The notes under the pieces: generated by a model
The model's input: only the letters and a program-made list of their open reading frames with translations
Told to the model about the DNA's origin: nothing
Databases searched by the model: none
Made by a program: the position numbers and the translations under genes
Part shown: positions 46,614 through 55,102 of the stretch, in pieces
Layout of the letters: each line of letters begins with the position of its first letter
Position numbering within the stretch: the stretch's first letter is position 1
Origin: Achromobacter arsenitoxydans SY8
GTDB taxonomy: Bacteria > Pseudomonadota > Gammaproteobacteria > Burkholderiales > Burkholderiaceae_B
DNA length: 64,000 bases
NCBI RefSeq assembly: GCF_000236785.1
Contig: NZ_AGUF01000040.1
Span: forward strand, 1-64,000
Reading direction: 5' to 3'

Positions 46614-47627
46614 ATGAACCGCTTTTCGTTCAGCACCACGGAAAACTACCCCGAATGGAGCCTGCTGCTGACCTGGGTGGCGGTGGTAGAGGCCGCGTCG
46701 GTCTCCGGGGCGGCGCGGCTGCTCGGCTTTTCGCAAGCGGCGGTGTCGCAGCGGATCAAGCAGCTTGAGGCCGCCATGTCGACCGAACTGCTGGACCGCA
46801 GCACCCGCCCGGCGCGGCCCACGCCCGCTGGCGAGCTGCTGTTCGAGCATGCCGCGCGCCTGTTGGCGCAGGCCGGCGACATGACGGAAAGCGTGCGCAA
46901 CCTCAGCCGGGCCAAGCGCAACATCGTGCGCTTCGGCTGCGTGGATTCGTTCGCCGGGACGTTGGGGCCGACGCTGATTCACGGCCTGTCCGGCGCATCG
47001 CGCCAGATCCGGCTGTGGTCGGGCATCACGCCGGTGCTGGACAAGCAGCTTGAAGACCGGCAGCTCGATCTGGTGGTCACCACCAGCGCGTCGGCCGGCA
47101 AGCCCACCATACGCAAGTACAGCCTCTTCAGCGAACCCTACGTGCTGATCGTCCCTCGCGCCATGAACATGGACCGGATCGACTCGCTGAAGGAACTGGG
47201 CAAGCGCGCCCAGTTCATCCGCTACAGTGCGCGCTCGTTCATCGGCGCCGAGATCGACCGTCTGGTCGAATCGCACGACGTGATGATCGAGCGCACCTAC
47301 GAATTCGACAACACCGATCCGCTGCTCAGCCTGGTCACGGCCGGCCTGGGATTTGGCATCAGCACGCCGCTGTGCATCTGGCAGTCGCGCCATTTCCTGG
47401 ACCAATTGCGCGTGCTGCCGCTGGCGCCCTACCTGGGCGTGACGCGCGCCGACGATCCCGCCCTGTCGCGCACGCTGTACCTGGCCGCGCGCCAGCAGGA
47501 AGTGGGCAAACTGCCCGCCGAGGCGCGCGACGTGATCCTGATGGCGATGGAGCGCCTGATCCAGAAGGAACTGGCCCCGGCGCTGGGGCTGCCTCCGGCC
47601 ACGCTCTGGCGCAGCCTGCGGCGCTAG
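46614..47627 (+). CDS. LysR family transcriptional regulator
   Basis: 337 residues. The LysR helix-turn-helix is near the N-terminus (LTWVAVVEAASVSGAARLLG, FSQAAVSQRIKQLEAAMSTE, about 19-58, then LLDRSTRPARPTPAG) and is followed by an effector domain (NIVRFGCVDSFAGTLGPTLI, about 102-121; DNTDPLLSLVTAGLGFGIST). It follows hutG by 22 bp in the same orientation, probably as an operon, and is convergent with etfA. It may sense a histidine- or amino-acid-derived compound, but this is only context. Confidence 0.9.
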   Translation: MNRFSFSTTENYPEWSLLLTWVAVVEAASVSGAARLLGFSQAAVSQRIKQLEAAMSTELLDRSTRPARPTPAGELLFEHAARLLAQAGDMTESVRNLSRAKRNIVRFGCVDSFAGTLGPTLIHGLSGASRQIRLWSGITPVLDKQLEDRQLDLVVTTSASAGKPTIRKYSLFSEPYVLIVPRAMNMDRIDSLKELGKRAQFIRYSARSFIGAEIDRLVESHDVMIERTYEFDNTDPLLSLVTAGLGFGISTPLCIWQSRHFLDQLRVLPLAPYLGVTRADDPALSRTLYLAARQQEVGKLPAEARDVILMAMERLIQKELAPALGLPPATLWRSLRR

Positions 47628-47646
47628 CGCCGGGCCAGCCAAGCCC

Positions 47647-48579
47647 TCAGGGCAGCGCGGCCGTCAGGGCAGGCACGGCCTCGAACAGGTCGCCCACCAG
47701 GCCGTAGTCCGCCACGCCGAAGATCGGCGCGTCGCCGTCCTTGTTGATGGCGACGATGACCTTGGAATCCTTCATGCCCGCCAGATGCTGGATGGCCCCC
47801 GAGATCCCGACCGCGATGTAGACCTCGGGCGCGACGATCTTGCCGGTCTGGCCGACCTGCCAGTCGTTGGGCGCATAGCCCGCATCCACCGCAGCGCGCG
47901 AGGCGCCCAGCGCCGCGCCGAATTTTTCGGCCAGCGGATCCAGCAGCTTGAAGTTCTCGGCGCTGCCCAGGCCGCGCCCGCCCGACACCACGGCCCGCGC
48001 GCTGCCCAGATCGGGACGCTCGGACACCGCGATCTCGCGGCTCACGAAGCGCGACAGCGCCACGCCCGCCACCGCCTCGACCGTCTCGACCGGCGCGGTG
48101 CCGCCTTCCGCTGGCGCGGCGTCGAACGCCGTCGGACGGATCGTTGCCACCACCACCGGATAGCCGCTCTTGACCGTGGCGATCGCGTTGCCCGCGTAGA
48201 TGGGCCGCTTGAATGTGTCGGGCGCCAGCACCTCGATCACGTCCGACACCTGCGCCACGTCCAGCAGGGCCGCGATGCGCGGCGCGACGCTCTTGCCGTG
48301 GGCCGTAGCGGCCACGAACAGGTGCGAATAGCCGGCGGACACCGCCACCGCCTGCGCTGCCAGGTTTTCCGCCAGGCCGTCCGCAAGCTGCGGCGCTTGC
48401 GCCAGCAGCACTTTGTCGACGCCGGCGACCCGGGCCGCGGCGGCGGCCACGGCCTGCGCGTCGCCGCCCGCCACCAGCACGTGCACCGGCATGCCCAGTT
48501 TCGCGGCTGCGGCAATCGCGTTGAGCGTGGCGCCGTTGAGCGCCTGTTTATCGTGTTCGGCAATAACTAGGACGGTCAT
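47647..48579 (-). CDS. etfA: Electron transfer flavoprotein, alpha subunit
   Basis: A 310-residue FAD-binding subunit of the heterodimer that carries electrons from acyl-CoA and amino-acid dehydrogenases to the quinone pool. It has the N-terminal [20 protein letters not shown] and the C-terminal FAD domain with [20 protein letters not shown] (about 195-214), [20 protein letters not shown] (about 248-267), [20 protein letters not shown] and [15 protein letters not shown]. Its ATG shares one base with the etfB stop (TGATG). Confidence 0.95.
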   Translation of the reverse strand: MTVLVIAEHDKQALNGATLNAIAAAAKLGMPVHVLVAGGDAQAVAAAAARVAGVDKVLLAQAPQLADGLAENLAAQAVAVSAGYSHLFVAATAHGKSVAPRIAALLDVAQVSDVIEVLAPDTFKRPIYAGNAIATVKSGYPVVVATIRPTAFDAAPAEGGTAPVETVEAVAGVALSRFVSREIAVSERPDLGSARAVVSGGRGLGSAENFKLLDPLAEKFGAALGASRAAVDAGYAPNDWQVGQTGKIVAPEVYIAVGISGAIQHLAGMKDSKVIVAINKDGDAPIFGVADYGLVGDLFEAVPALTAALP

Positions 48580-49328
48580 CAGATCACCTTGGCTTCGTTC
48601 TTCAGTTTGTCGACCAGCGCAGCCACGTCGGCGACCTTGACGCCGGGCGCGCGGCCGGCGGGTTCCTCGACGCGCAGCGTCTGCAGGCGGGACGCGGGAT
48701 CCACGCCCAGGCCTTCCGGCGTCTCGGTGTCCAGCGGCTTTTTCTTGGCCTTCATGATGTTGGGCAGGGTGACGTAGCGCGGCTCGTTCAGGCGCAGGTC
48801 GGCCGTGACAATGGCCGGCAGCGTCAGTTCCACGACCTCCAGGCCGCCGTCCACCTCGCGGGTGACGCGTGCAGTCCCGGCGCCGATCTCGATGGCGCTG
48901 GCGTTGGTGGCCTGCGGCCAGCCCAGCAGGGCCGCCAGCATCTGTCCGGTCTGGCAGGCGTCGTCGTCGATGGCCTGCTTGCCCAGGATCACCAGCGAGG
49001 GCGACTCCTTGCGCACCACGGCGCACAGCAGCTTGGCCACTTCCAGCGGCTGCAGCGCGACGTCCGTCTGCACCAGCACGCCACGGTCGGCGCCGATGGC
49101 CAGCGCGGTGCGCAGCGTCTCCTGCGACTGCGCCGTGCCGCAAGACACGGCCACCACTTCGGCGGCGGCGCCCTGCTCTTTCAGGCGCACGGCCGCCTCG
49201 ACGGCGATCTCGTCGAACGGATTCATGGACATCTTCACGTTGCCGATGTCCACGCCGCTCTGGTCGGCCTTCACGCGCACGTTGACGTTGTAGTCAACCA
49301 CGCGCTTGACCGCGGCAATTACCTTCAT
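48579..49328 (-). CDS. etfB: Electron transfer flavoprotein, beta subunit
   Basis: The 249-residue AMP-binding partner of EtfA. It has the start [40 protein letters not shown] (about 34-53), the ETF-beta recognition loop [17 protein letters not shown] (about 70-86), [20 protein letters not shown] and the C-terminal [28 protein letters not shown] precedes the ATG. It is first of the two-gene unit. No ETF dehydrogenase is in the window. Confidence 0.95.
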   Translation of the reverse strand: MKVIAAVKRVVDYNVNVRVKADQSGVDIGNVKMSMNPFDEIAVEAAVRLKEQGAAAEVVAVSCGTAQSQETLRTALAIGADRGVLVQTDVALQPLEVAKLLCAVVRKESPSLVILGKQAIDDDACQTGQMLAALLGWPQATNASAIEIGAGTARVTREVDGGLEVVELTLPAIVTADLRLNEPRYVTLPNIMKAKKKPLDTETPEGLGVDPASRLQTLRVEEPAGRAPGVKVADVAALVDKLKNEAKVI

Positions 49329-49401
49329 GGAAACACTCCTGAATAAAAGGGATCAACGGCCGCCCAAGCGCCGGCGCGGCGCGTGGACGGAGGTAATGCG
49401 A

Positions 49402-50049
49402 TCAGCGCAAGCCCGGCGCCTGCACGCTGATGTCCAGGCTTACGGCAAAGCCATTGGCCGGGGCCGGGACGAATGCGCCGGGCGATGATGCGCCCCGCGT
49501 CGAGTCCTCCGGCGCAGCGGCGTCCGCCTGCAAAAGCACGAATTCGCCCGCCGCCAGCGTCAACTGCATGCCGGGTTCAGGACCGGCATACACGCCCGCT
49601 TCCACGGCCACGATCAGCCGCGCGGCCAGGTATTGCCCAGGCGCGTCCGTCAACGATCCGGCGTCGCAAGCCCCGCCTTGCGCGCCCAAACAGGCCACGC
49701 GGGCCCGCGCCCGGCCGCGCTGGACAAAGAGATTCAGCACACGCACCGGCCCATCCTCCAGCCGGGACTGCAGCGCCACGTCTCCGGCGAACAAGGCGGG
49801 TTCGCGGGGACGCAGGGCAACGGCCACGCCGTCCCCGCGCAACGCCACGCCCGCCCCCGACAGCACGACGGACACCCGGTCCTGGCCGGGAAAGCAGGAA
49901 TATGGGCCGTCGCGGTCGATATCCGCGATGCTGACGCGCCAGTGTCCCGCCGGATCGGCCGCCAGCGTGCGCGTGACGCCCCCGCCGTTCTTCCACGGTT
50001 CGGGCGGCAGCGCCAGCCAGCTGGCGCGCACGTCAGGAGACCGCGCCAA
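49402..50049 (-). CDS. hutD: HutD/Ves family cupin protein
   Basis: A 215-residue bicupin. HutD hallmarks are LPPEPWKNGGGVTRTLAADP (about 14-33), WRVSIADIDRDGPYSCFPGQ (about 37-56), DRVSVVLSGAGVALRG and VRVLNLFVQRG. In other bacteria hutD lies in histidine-utilisation operons, and a governor role for histidine flux has been proposed, but no reaction is known. The TTG at 50049 has GGGAAG about 7 nt upstream and overlaps the upstream oxidase gene by 17 bp. A GTG at 50031, 1 bp after that stop, is the alternative. The neighbouring oxidase suggests amino-acid catabolism. Confidence 0.82.
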   Translation of the reverse strand: MARSPDVRASWLALPPEPWKNGGGVTRTLAADPAGHWRVSIADIDRDGPYSCFPGQDRVSVVLSGAGVALRGDGVAVALRPREPALFAGDVALQSRLEDGPVRVLNLFVQRGRARARVACLGAQGGACDAGSLTDAPGQYLAARLIVAVEAGVYAGPEPGMQLTLAAGEFVLLQADAAAPEDSTRGASSPGAFVPAPANGFAVSLDISVQAPGLR

Positions 50050-51220
50050 GGCCGTACTTCCCGGTCAGCAGCGCGCCGCTCTGGAAGCGGCCCAGGTCAT
50101 AGGGCTTGAGCGACACGTCGGTCGCCAGTCCCAGCGCCTCCTGGGCCAGCACGCGGCCCACGGTGGGCGACAGCTTGAAGCCGTGGCCCGAGAATCCGAA
50201 GCCCACGATCAGCCCCTCGACGCCGGCCACGCGGCCCAGCACGGGATTCCAATCGGGCGTGACGTCGTACACGCCGGTCCAGGACGAGGCCAGGCCCGCC
50301 GTCTCATAGGCGGGGAAGCGCTCGGCCACCTGCGCGCCGACTTCGGCCACGTAGTCCAGCGGAATGTCGCCCTGCTCGGCGTCGCTCTTTTGCAGCGCTT
50401 CGCCGACCACGCCTTCGCTCACCAGCATCTGGTTGCCGCCGTAGCTGCGGCAATACAGCATGCCGGGCGAGGCCAGGTCCTTGAAGACGGGCATCGAATA
50501 GGTATAGGGCGCCGCATCGCACTCCAGCGCCAGCACGGCGTGACGTTCGGGGACGACGGGCATCGTCACGCCGGTCCAGCCGGCCAGTTCGGGGGTCCAG
50601 ATGTTTTGCGTGCTGATGACCAGCGGGCTGGCGTAGTCGCCTTCCGATGTGGACACGCCCGTCACACGGCCGTTTTCCACCAGCAGGCGCTGGACGTTGA
50701 CGTTTTCGCGGATGGTGACGCCGCGGCGGCGGGCGCCGCGCGCAAAGCTGGTCGCGACTAGATAGGCGTCGGCAAAGCCGGCTTCGGGCTCGTAGCCTAT
50801 CAGGGCGGCGTTGTCGAACGATGCGATGGGAAGCAGTTCGCGCGCCTGCGCGGGATTCAGCAGTTCCAGCGCGATCCCCTGCGCCTGCTGCTGCGCCAGC
50901 GCGCCGCGCAGGGGTTCCAGCTTGTCGTCGTCGGCCGCCGTGATGAGGTAGCCGCATTTGACCAGGCCGCAGGAGGCCTCGTCGTCGCCCAGATAGCTGG
51001 CGAAATTGTTGAACACGCTCCAGGAGCGCTGCGCCAGCTCCACGTTTTCGCGCACCGAATAGTGGGTGCGCAGGATGCCGGAAGACTGCGAAGTGGTGCC
51101 TGCGCCGATCGTCTCCCGATCCAGCACCAGCACATTCTTCGCGCCCAGCTCGGCCAGGTGAAAGGCCACCGAACTGCCGATCACGCCGGCGCCAATCACG
51201 ATCACGTCATAACTATTCAC
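50033..51220 (-). CDS. FAD-dependent amino-acid/glycine oxidase family protein
   Basis: A 395-residue DAO-type flavoprotein. It has the FAD motif YDVIVIGAGVIGSSVAFHLAEL (in segments, about 4-25), GAGTTSQSSGILRTHYS (about 41-57), the middle substrate domain, and the C-terminal TPDWNPVLGRVAGVEGLIVG, then GFGFSGHGFKLSPTVGRVLA. This resembles sarcosine oxidase beta/dimethylglycine oxidase and GlcD-like amine oxidases. It starts at GTG 51220, with TTGGAG 7 nt upstream; there is no ATG in frame at a suitable place. It is divergent from an ABC importer whose cargo could be its substrate. Confidence 0.87.
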   Translation of the reverse strand: MNSYDVIVIGAGVIGSSVAFHLAELGAKNVLVLDRETIGAGTTSQSSGILRTHYSVRENVELAQRSWSVFNNFASYLGDDEASCGLVKCGYLITAADDDKLEPLRGALAQQQAQGIALELLNPAQARELLPIASFDNAALIGYEPEAGFADAYLVATSFARGARRRGVTIRENVNVQRLLVENGRVTGVSTSEGDYASPLVISTQNIWTPELAGWTGVTMPVVPERHAVLALECDAAPYTYSMPVFKDLASPGMLYCRSYGGNQMLVSEGVVGEALQKSDAEQGDIPLDYVAEVGAQVAERFPAYETAGLASSWTGVYDVTPDWNPVLGRVAGVEGLIVGFGFSGHGFKLSPTVGRVLAQEALGLATDVSLKPYDLGRFQSGALLTGKYGLGAVS

Positions 51221-51478
51221 GACAAGGCTCCAAGGACAAGTGCCGCGAAGTGTGGGCCCGGCGTTTCGGGGCCGCCGCAATATAAGCGGCACGAATAATT
51301 AATAAAAGCGGCGCGCGCGGATCAACGCGGATTGCTTAAGCGCGGCGAATGTTGACCATCGCCGCTCCTTATATTCATGCCGCCGCCAGGCGCTCGGGCG
51401 AAAGTCTCGTCTGCCGCACCCCAGAGTGCCGGCGACATGGAATCTATCGGTCAATCTACATTCAAGTAGGGGAAAAAT

Positions 51479-52477
51479 ATGAACATGAATCGCCGCGCCA
51501 TGCTGGTGCGCACCGCTGCGCTCGCGGGCGCAAGCGCCCTGGGCTTTCCGATGATCGGCCGCGCAGCGGGCGCGTCCTACACCTACGGCGGCTCCGCCTG
51601 GCTGGGCCATTACTCGGCCTACATCGCGATGAAGACGGGCCTGTTCGCCAAGCAGGGCCTGGACATCAAGTGGCAGAGCTTCGCCACGTCGTCCGACCGC
51701 ATGAGCGCCGTGATGGCCGGCAACATCGACCTGGCGGGCACCGGCGTGGTGTCGTCGCTGGCGCTGATGGCCGCGGGCGCACGCCAGTTCCAGGTCATCG
51801 CCACCCCCAACAACTTTGGCCGCGCCGAAGGCGTGCTGGTGCGCGACAACGTGAAATCGGTTGCGGACCTGAAGGGCAAGAAGATCGGCGTCACCTACGC
51901 CTCCAGCGCCCACGTGCTGCTGCTGGACGTGCTGCGCCAGGCGGGCCTGAACCCGGACCGCGACGTGTCCATCATCAACCTGCCGGCCACCAACCTGCTG
52001 TCCGCCTACCAGGGCGCCCAGATCGACGCGGCCGTGGCCTGGACGCCGGCGTTCGACCGCATCAAGGCAGTTCCTGGCACGCGCGTCCTGCTGGATGACA
52101 CCGCGTTCTCGCTTTACAAGGAATACGCCATCACGCCGGGACCGGACGTGCTCCTGACCCACGCGAAGCTGGGCAAGGACAATCCCGAAGCGGTGCGCAA
52201 GTTCCTGCAGGCGGTGTTCCAGGCCAACGCGATGCTGAGCAATCAGCCCGAGGAAGCCGCGGGCGTACTGCTGGAGCTGACGGGCCTGTCCCGCGAAGAG
52301 CAGCTGGCCGTCATCAAGCAGACGCAGTGGTATTCGGGCGAAGACCAGAAGGCCCTGATGGTCGATCCGGGCAACTTCGTCAACGGCATGCAGAAGCTTG
52401 CCGAAATGCTTGTGTCGCTCAAGCAGATCGACCGCGCGCCCACCGTCAAGGACTGGGTCCAGTCCTCGTACCTGTAA
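51479..52477 (+). CDS. ABC importer substrate-binding protein (NitT/TauT/SsuA type)
   Basis: A 332-residue periplasmic binding protein. The N-terminal NRRAMLVRTAALAGASALGF looks like a twin-arginine-style signal with cleavage near GRAAGA (about 31). The binding core has HYSAYIAMKTGLFAKQGLDI (about 44-63), MSAVMAGNIDLAGTGVVSSL (about 75-94), VADLKGKKIGVTYASSAHVL (about 124-143) and YQGAQIDAAVAWTPAF (about 177-192). The family takes up sulfonates, taurine or related anions. It is first of a three-gene SBP/permease/ATPase operon. Confidence 0.92.
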   Translation: MNMNRRAMLVRTAALAGASALGFPMIGRAAGASYTYGGSAWLGHYSAYIAMKTGLFAKQGLDIKWQSFATSSDRMSAVMAGNIDLAGTGVVSSLALMAAGARQFQVIATPNNFGRAEGVLVRDNVKSVADLKGKKIGVTYASSAHVLLLDVLRQAGLNPDRDVSIINLPATNLLSAYQGAQIDAAVAWTPAFDRIKAVPGTRVLLDDTAFSLYKEYAITPGPDVLLTHAKLGKDNPEAVRKFLQAVFQANAMLSNQPEEAAGVLLELTGLSREEQLAVIKQTQWYSGEDQKALMVDPGNFVNGMQKLAEMLVSLKQIDRAPTVKDWVQSSYL

Positions 52478-52495
52478 GCCCGGGACAGCCTGCCT

Positions 52496-53266
52496 ATGTC
52501 CACCCGTTCGTCTTCCAGGGAAACACGCCTGCTCTGGGTCAGCGTGTTTTCGCTTCTGAGTTTCCTGCTGCTGTGGGAAGGCCTGTGCCGCGCCGGCGCG
52601 GTCGATCCCATTTTCCTGCCCGCGCCATCCCAGGTCCTGGCGCGCGCGCTATCCATGTCCGATCAAGGCACACTGTTCTACAACGTGCTGGCCTCCACCC
52701 GCCGCGTCATGGTGGGCTTTCTGGCCGCGGTGATCGTCGCGATCCCGCTGGGCATCCTGCTGGGCACGTCGAAGGTGGCGCGCGCCGTCTTCGATCCCAT
52801 CATCTCGTTCCTGCGCCCGCTGCCGTCCATGAGCTGGATTCCGCTGTCGCTGCTGTGGTTCGGCATCACCGAAACGCAGAAGTACAGCATCGTGTTCATG
52901 GGGTCCTTCGTGCCCGCCCTGCTTTACGTGATGGAGGCGTCGCGCAGCATCGACCCTGTCCTGGTGCGCGCCGCGCGCAACCTGGGCGCCAACCGCTGGC
53001 AGGTCATGCGCGAAGTGCTGTTTCCGGGCTGTCTGCCGCAGATCCTGTCGGGCATGAAGATCATCCTGGGCTTGTCGTGGACCTGCGTCATCTCGGCCGA
53101 GCTGGTGGCGTCCAAGGAAGGCCTGGGCTTCATGATCATGAATGGCAAGGAATTCTTCCAGACCGACACCGTGGTGCTGGGCATGGTCCTGATCAGCTTC
53201 ACCGTGCTGGTGACCGATCTGTGTTTGCGGCTTCTTGAACGATGGGTGCTGGCATGGCAGCGATGA
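52496..53266 (+). CDS. ABC importer permease (SsuC/TauC type)
   Basis: A 256-residue inner-membrane permease with six helices and the cytoplasmic EAA-type loop (VLVRAARNLGANRWQVMREV, about 152-171; LFPGCLPQILSGMKIILGL). A characteristic segment is FDPIISFLRPLPSMSWIPLS (about 100-119). It lies 18 bp after the binding-protein gene, and its stop overlaps the ATPase start region. Confidence 0.93.
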   Translation: MSTRSSSRETRLLWVSVFSLLSFLLLWEGLCRAGAVDPIFLPAPSQVLARALSMSDQGTLFYNVLASTRRVMVGFLAAVIVAIPLGILLGTSKVARAVFDPIISFLRPLPSMSWIPLSLLWFGITETQKYSIVFMGSFVPALLYVMEASRSIDPVLVRAARNLGANRWQVMREVLFPGCLPQILSGMKIILGLSWTCVISAELVASKEGLGFMIMNGKEFFQTDTVVLGMVLISFTVLVTDLCLRLLERWVLAWQR

Positions 53267-54042
53267 ACGATACGATGATCCGGCTGACGGACGTTTCCAA
53301 GGCCTACGGCGACGTCACCGTGCTGGACAAGGTCAATCTTGAAGTCAGGCGCGGGGAATTCCTGGTGCTGCTGGGCGCCTCGGGCTGCGGCAAGTCGACA
53401 CTGCTGAACCTGATGGCGGGCTTCATCACCCCCAACACCGGCTCGGTGGAGATCAACGGCAAAAAGGTCACCGACGTTACCGCCGCCTGCGGCATGGTGT
53501 TCCAGCAATATGCGCTGTTTCCCTGGCGCACGGTGCAGGAAAACGTGGAATTCGGCCTGAAGATGCGCGGCATGTCGCGGCAGGAACGCGCGCCCATCGC
53601 CCGCAAGTTCATCGAGATGGTGGGCCTGAAGCACGCGGCGGACAAGTACCCGCACGCCCTGTCGGGCGGCATGAAGCAGCGCGTTTCGATCGCCCGCGTG
53701 CTGGCCAACGACCCGGACGTGATGCTGTTCGACGAGCCCTTCGCCGCGCTGGACGCCATGACGCGCCAGGTGCTGCAGGACCAGCTCCTGTCGATCTACG
53801 AGCAGAGCGGCAAGACCATCGTCTTCATCACACACTCCATCGACGAGGCGCTGACCCTGTCGACCCGCATGGCCGTCATGGGCTCCAAGCCCGGGCGCAT
53901 CGTGCAGGACATCCAGAACGACCTGCCGCACCCGCGCAGCGCGGACGTGCAGCTGTCGCCGCGTTTCGTCGAGTTGAAGCGGGCCATCTGGGAGCGCGTG
54001 CAGGAAGAGGTGACGCGCAGCATGGAACTGGCCGCCGACTAG
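53263..54042 (+). CDS. ABC importer ATPase (SsuB/TauB type)
   Basis: A 259-residue ATPase. Walker A is GASGCGKST (about 38-46), the Q-loop lies in MVFQQYALFPWRTV, the signature is LSGGMKQRVSIARVLA (about 128-143), Walker B is VMLFDEPFAALD (about 148-159) and the switch His is in VFITHSIDEA. The ATG at 53263 overlaps the permease stop (ATGA) and is taken as start. In-frame ATGs at 53254 and 53242 are possible; no Shine-Dalgarno separates them. It energises the importer encoded directly upstream. Confidence 0.93.
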   Translation: MNDTMIRLTDVSKAYGDVTVLDKVNLEVRRGEFLVLLGASGCGKSTLLNLMAGFITPNTGSVEINGKKVTDVTAACGMVFQQYALFPWRTVQENVEFGLKMRGMSRQERAPIARKFIEMVGLKHAADKYPHALSGGMKQRVSIARVLANDPDVMLFDEPFAALDAMTRQVLQDQLLSIYEQSGKTIVFITHSIDEALTLSTRMAVMGSKPGRIVQDIQNDLPHPRSADVQLSPRFVELKRAIWERVQEEVTRSMELAAD

Positions 54043-54073
54043 GGGAACGGTCGGTTACGTTCAGGCCCGGGCG

Positions 54074-55009
54074 CTAGGCGCGGCGCCCTTCTTCGGCCAG
54101 GAACTCCACCAGCGCGGGCAAGGACGGGTCCATCGGCCGGTTGGCGTGGATGCGCATGACATAGCCCCAGGAACCGGGCATGCGCAGATGGGGCATCAGC
54201 GGCACCAGCCGGCCGCTGGCCAGGTCCTCGTCGATCAGGGGCGCGCGGCCCAGCGCGATCCCCACCCCCGCCGCCGCTGCGGCGACCACGGTGCTAAGGC
54301 CGCTCAGCACCATCGGATCCTGCCAGTCCGATTCCGCCAGGCCCAGCCTGGGGCTCCAGGTGCGCCAATCGGTTTCCGGGCTGTCGATGTGCTTTTCTTC
54401 CAGCCAGCGGTGGCGCACGAACACGCGGGGATCGTCCCGGTCCGCCGCGCCGATCAGCGTCGGGCTGCACACGGGCACGACCGTCTCGGTCATGAGCGGG
54501 ATGTCGCCCGGTTCCGCGTTGTGCGGCCCCATCGCCCGCACGTGCAGGAAGGCCAGGTCGATGTCCTGGCTTTTCCAGGCCGGATCCTGGCTGGCGTGCA
54601 GGTAGACCTGGATGTCGATATCCGGGTGCAATTCAATGAAGCGGCCGATCCGCGGCGCCAGCCACAGGGCGGCCAGCGACGGGTTGGCCGACACGTTCAG
54701 CGTATAGCGGCGTTTGCCGCGCGCGCTGGCCCGGACATTGCGGCAGGCGGTCTCCAATAGGGTCAAGGCCTGTTGTACCGAAGCCAGCAGCCCCGCGCCG
54801 GCCTCGGTGGTTTCGGCGCGGCGCACCGTGCCGCCCCGGCGCAGCAGCGCCACGCCCAGGTCGGCCTCCAGGGCGCGCAACTGGTGGCTGACGGCGCTCT
54901 TGGTAACGTTCAGCTCAACCGCCGCGCGGCTCAGGCTGCCCAGGCGGGCGACGGCTTCGAAGGCGCGCAGGGCGGCCAGGGGCGGAGTACGGTTGGCTGG
55001 GTCGGACAT
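54074..55009 (-). CDS. LysR family transcriptional regulator, GcvA-like
   Basis: 311 residues. The helix-turn-helix domain is GcvA/AmpR-like (PPLAALRAFEAVARLGSLSR, AAVELNVTKSAVSHQLRALE, about 9-48), followed by the effector domain (RYTLNVSANPSLAALWLAPR, about 101-120; WKSQDIDLAFLHVRA). It is convergent with the ABC-importer operon and divergent from the fused ABC exporter. A perfect palindrome sits right at its start (55011-55029), so autoregulation and control of the exporter are likely. Confidence 0.92.
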   Translation of the reverse strand: MSDPANRTPPLAALRAFEAVARLGSLSRAAVELNVTKSAVSHQLRALEADLGVALLRRGGTVRRAETTEAGAGLLASVQQALTLLETACRNVRASARGKRRYTLNVSANPSLAALWLAPRIGRFIELHPDIDIQVYLHASQDPAWKSQDIDLAFLHVRAMGPHNAEPGDIPLMTETVVPVCSPTLIGAADRDDPRVFVRHRWLEEKHIDSPETDWRTWSPRLGLAESDWQDPMVLSGLSTVVAAAAAGVGIALGRAPLIDEDLASGRLVPLMPHLRMPGSWGYVMRIHANRPMDPSLPALVEFLAEEGRRA

Positions 55010-55010
55010 C

Positions 55011-55029
55011 GGTTGAGTTTATCTCAACC
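55011..55029. promoter_or_regulatory. LysR-type palindromic operator
   Basis: Arms GGTTGAG and CTCAACC (7 bp) flank a 5-bp spacer and contain the T-N11-A core of LysR sites. It begins 1 bp from the lysR start codon and lies 74 bp before the ABC exporter start. Confidence 0.65.
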
Positions 55030-55102
55030 CTAGATTGAAAAATCATCGCTTTCGCGCGCGCCCCGGATCGGGGACCATGCAGGCTCTGGATGGAGTAATG
55101 CT

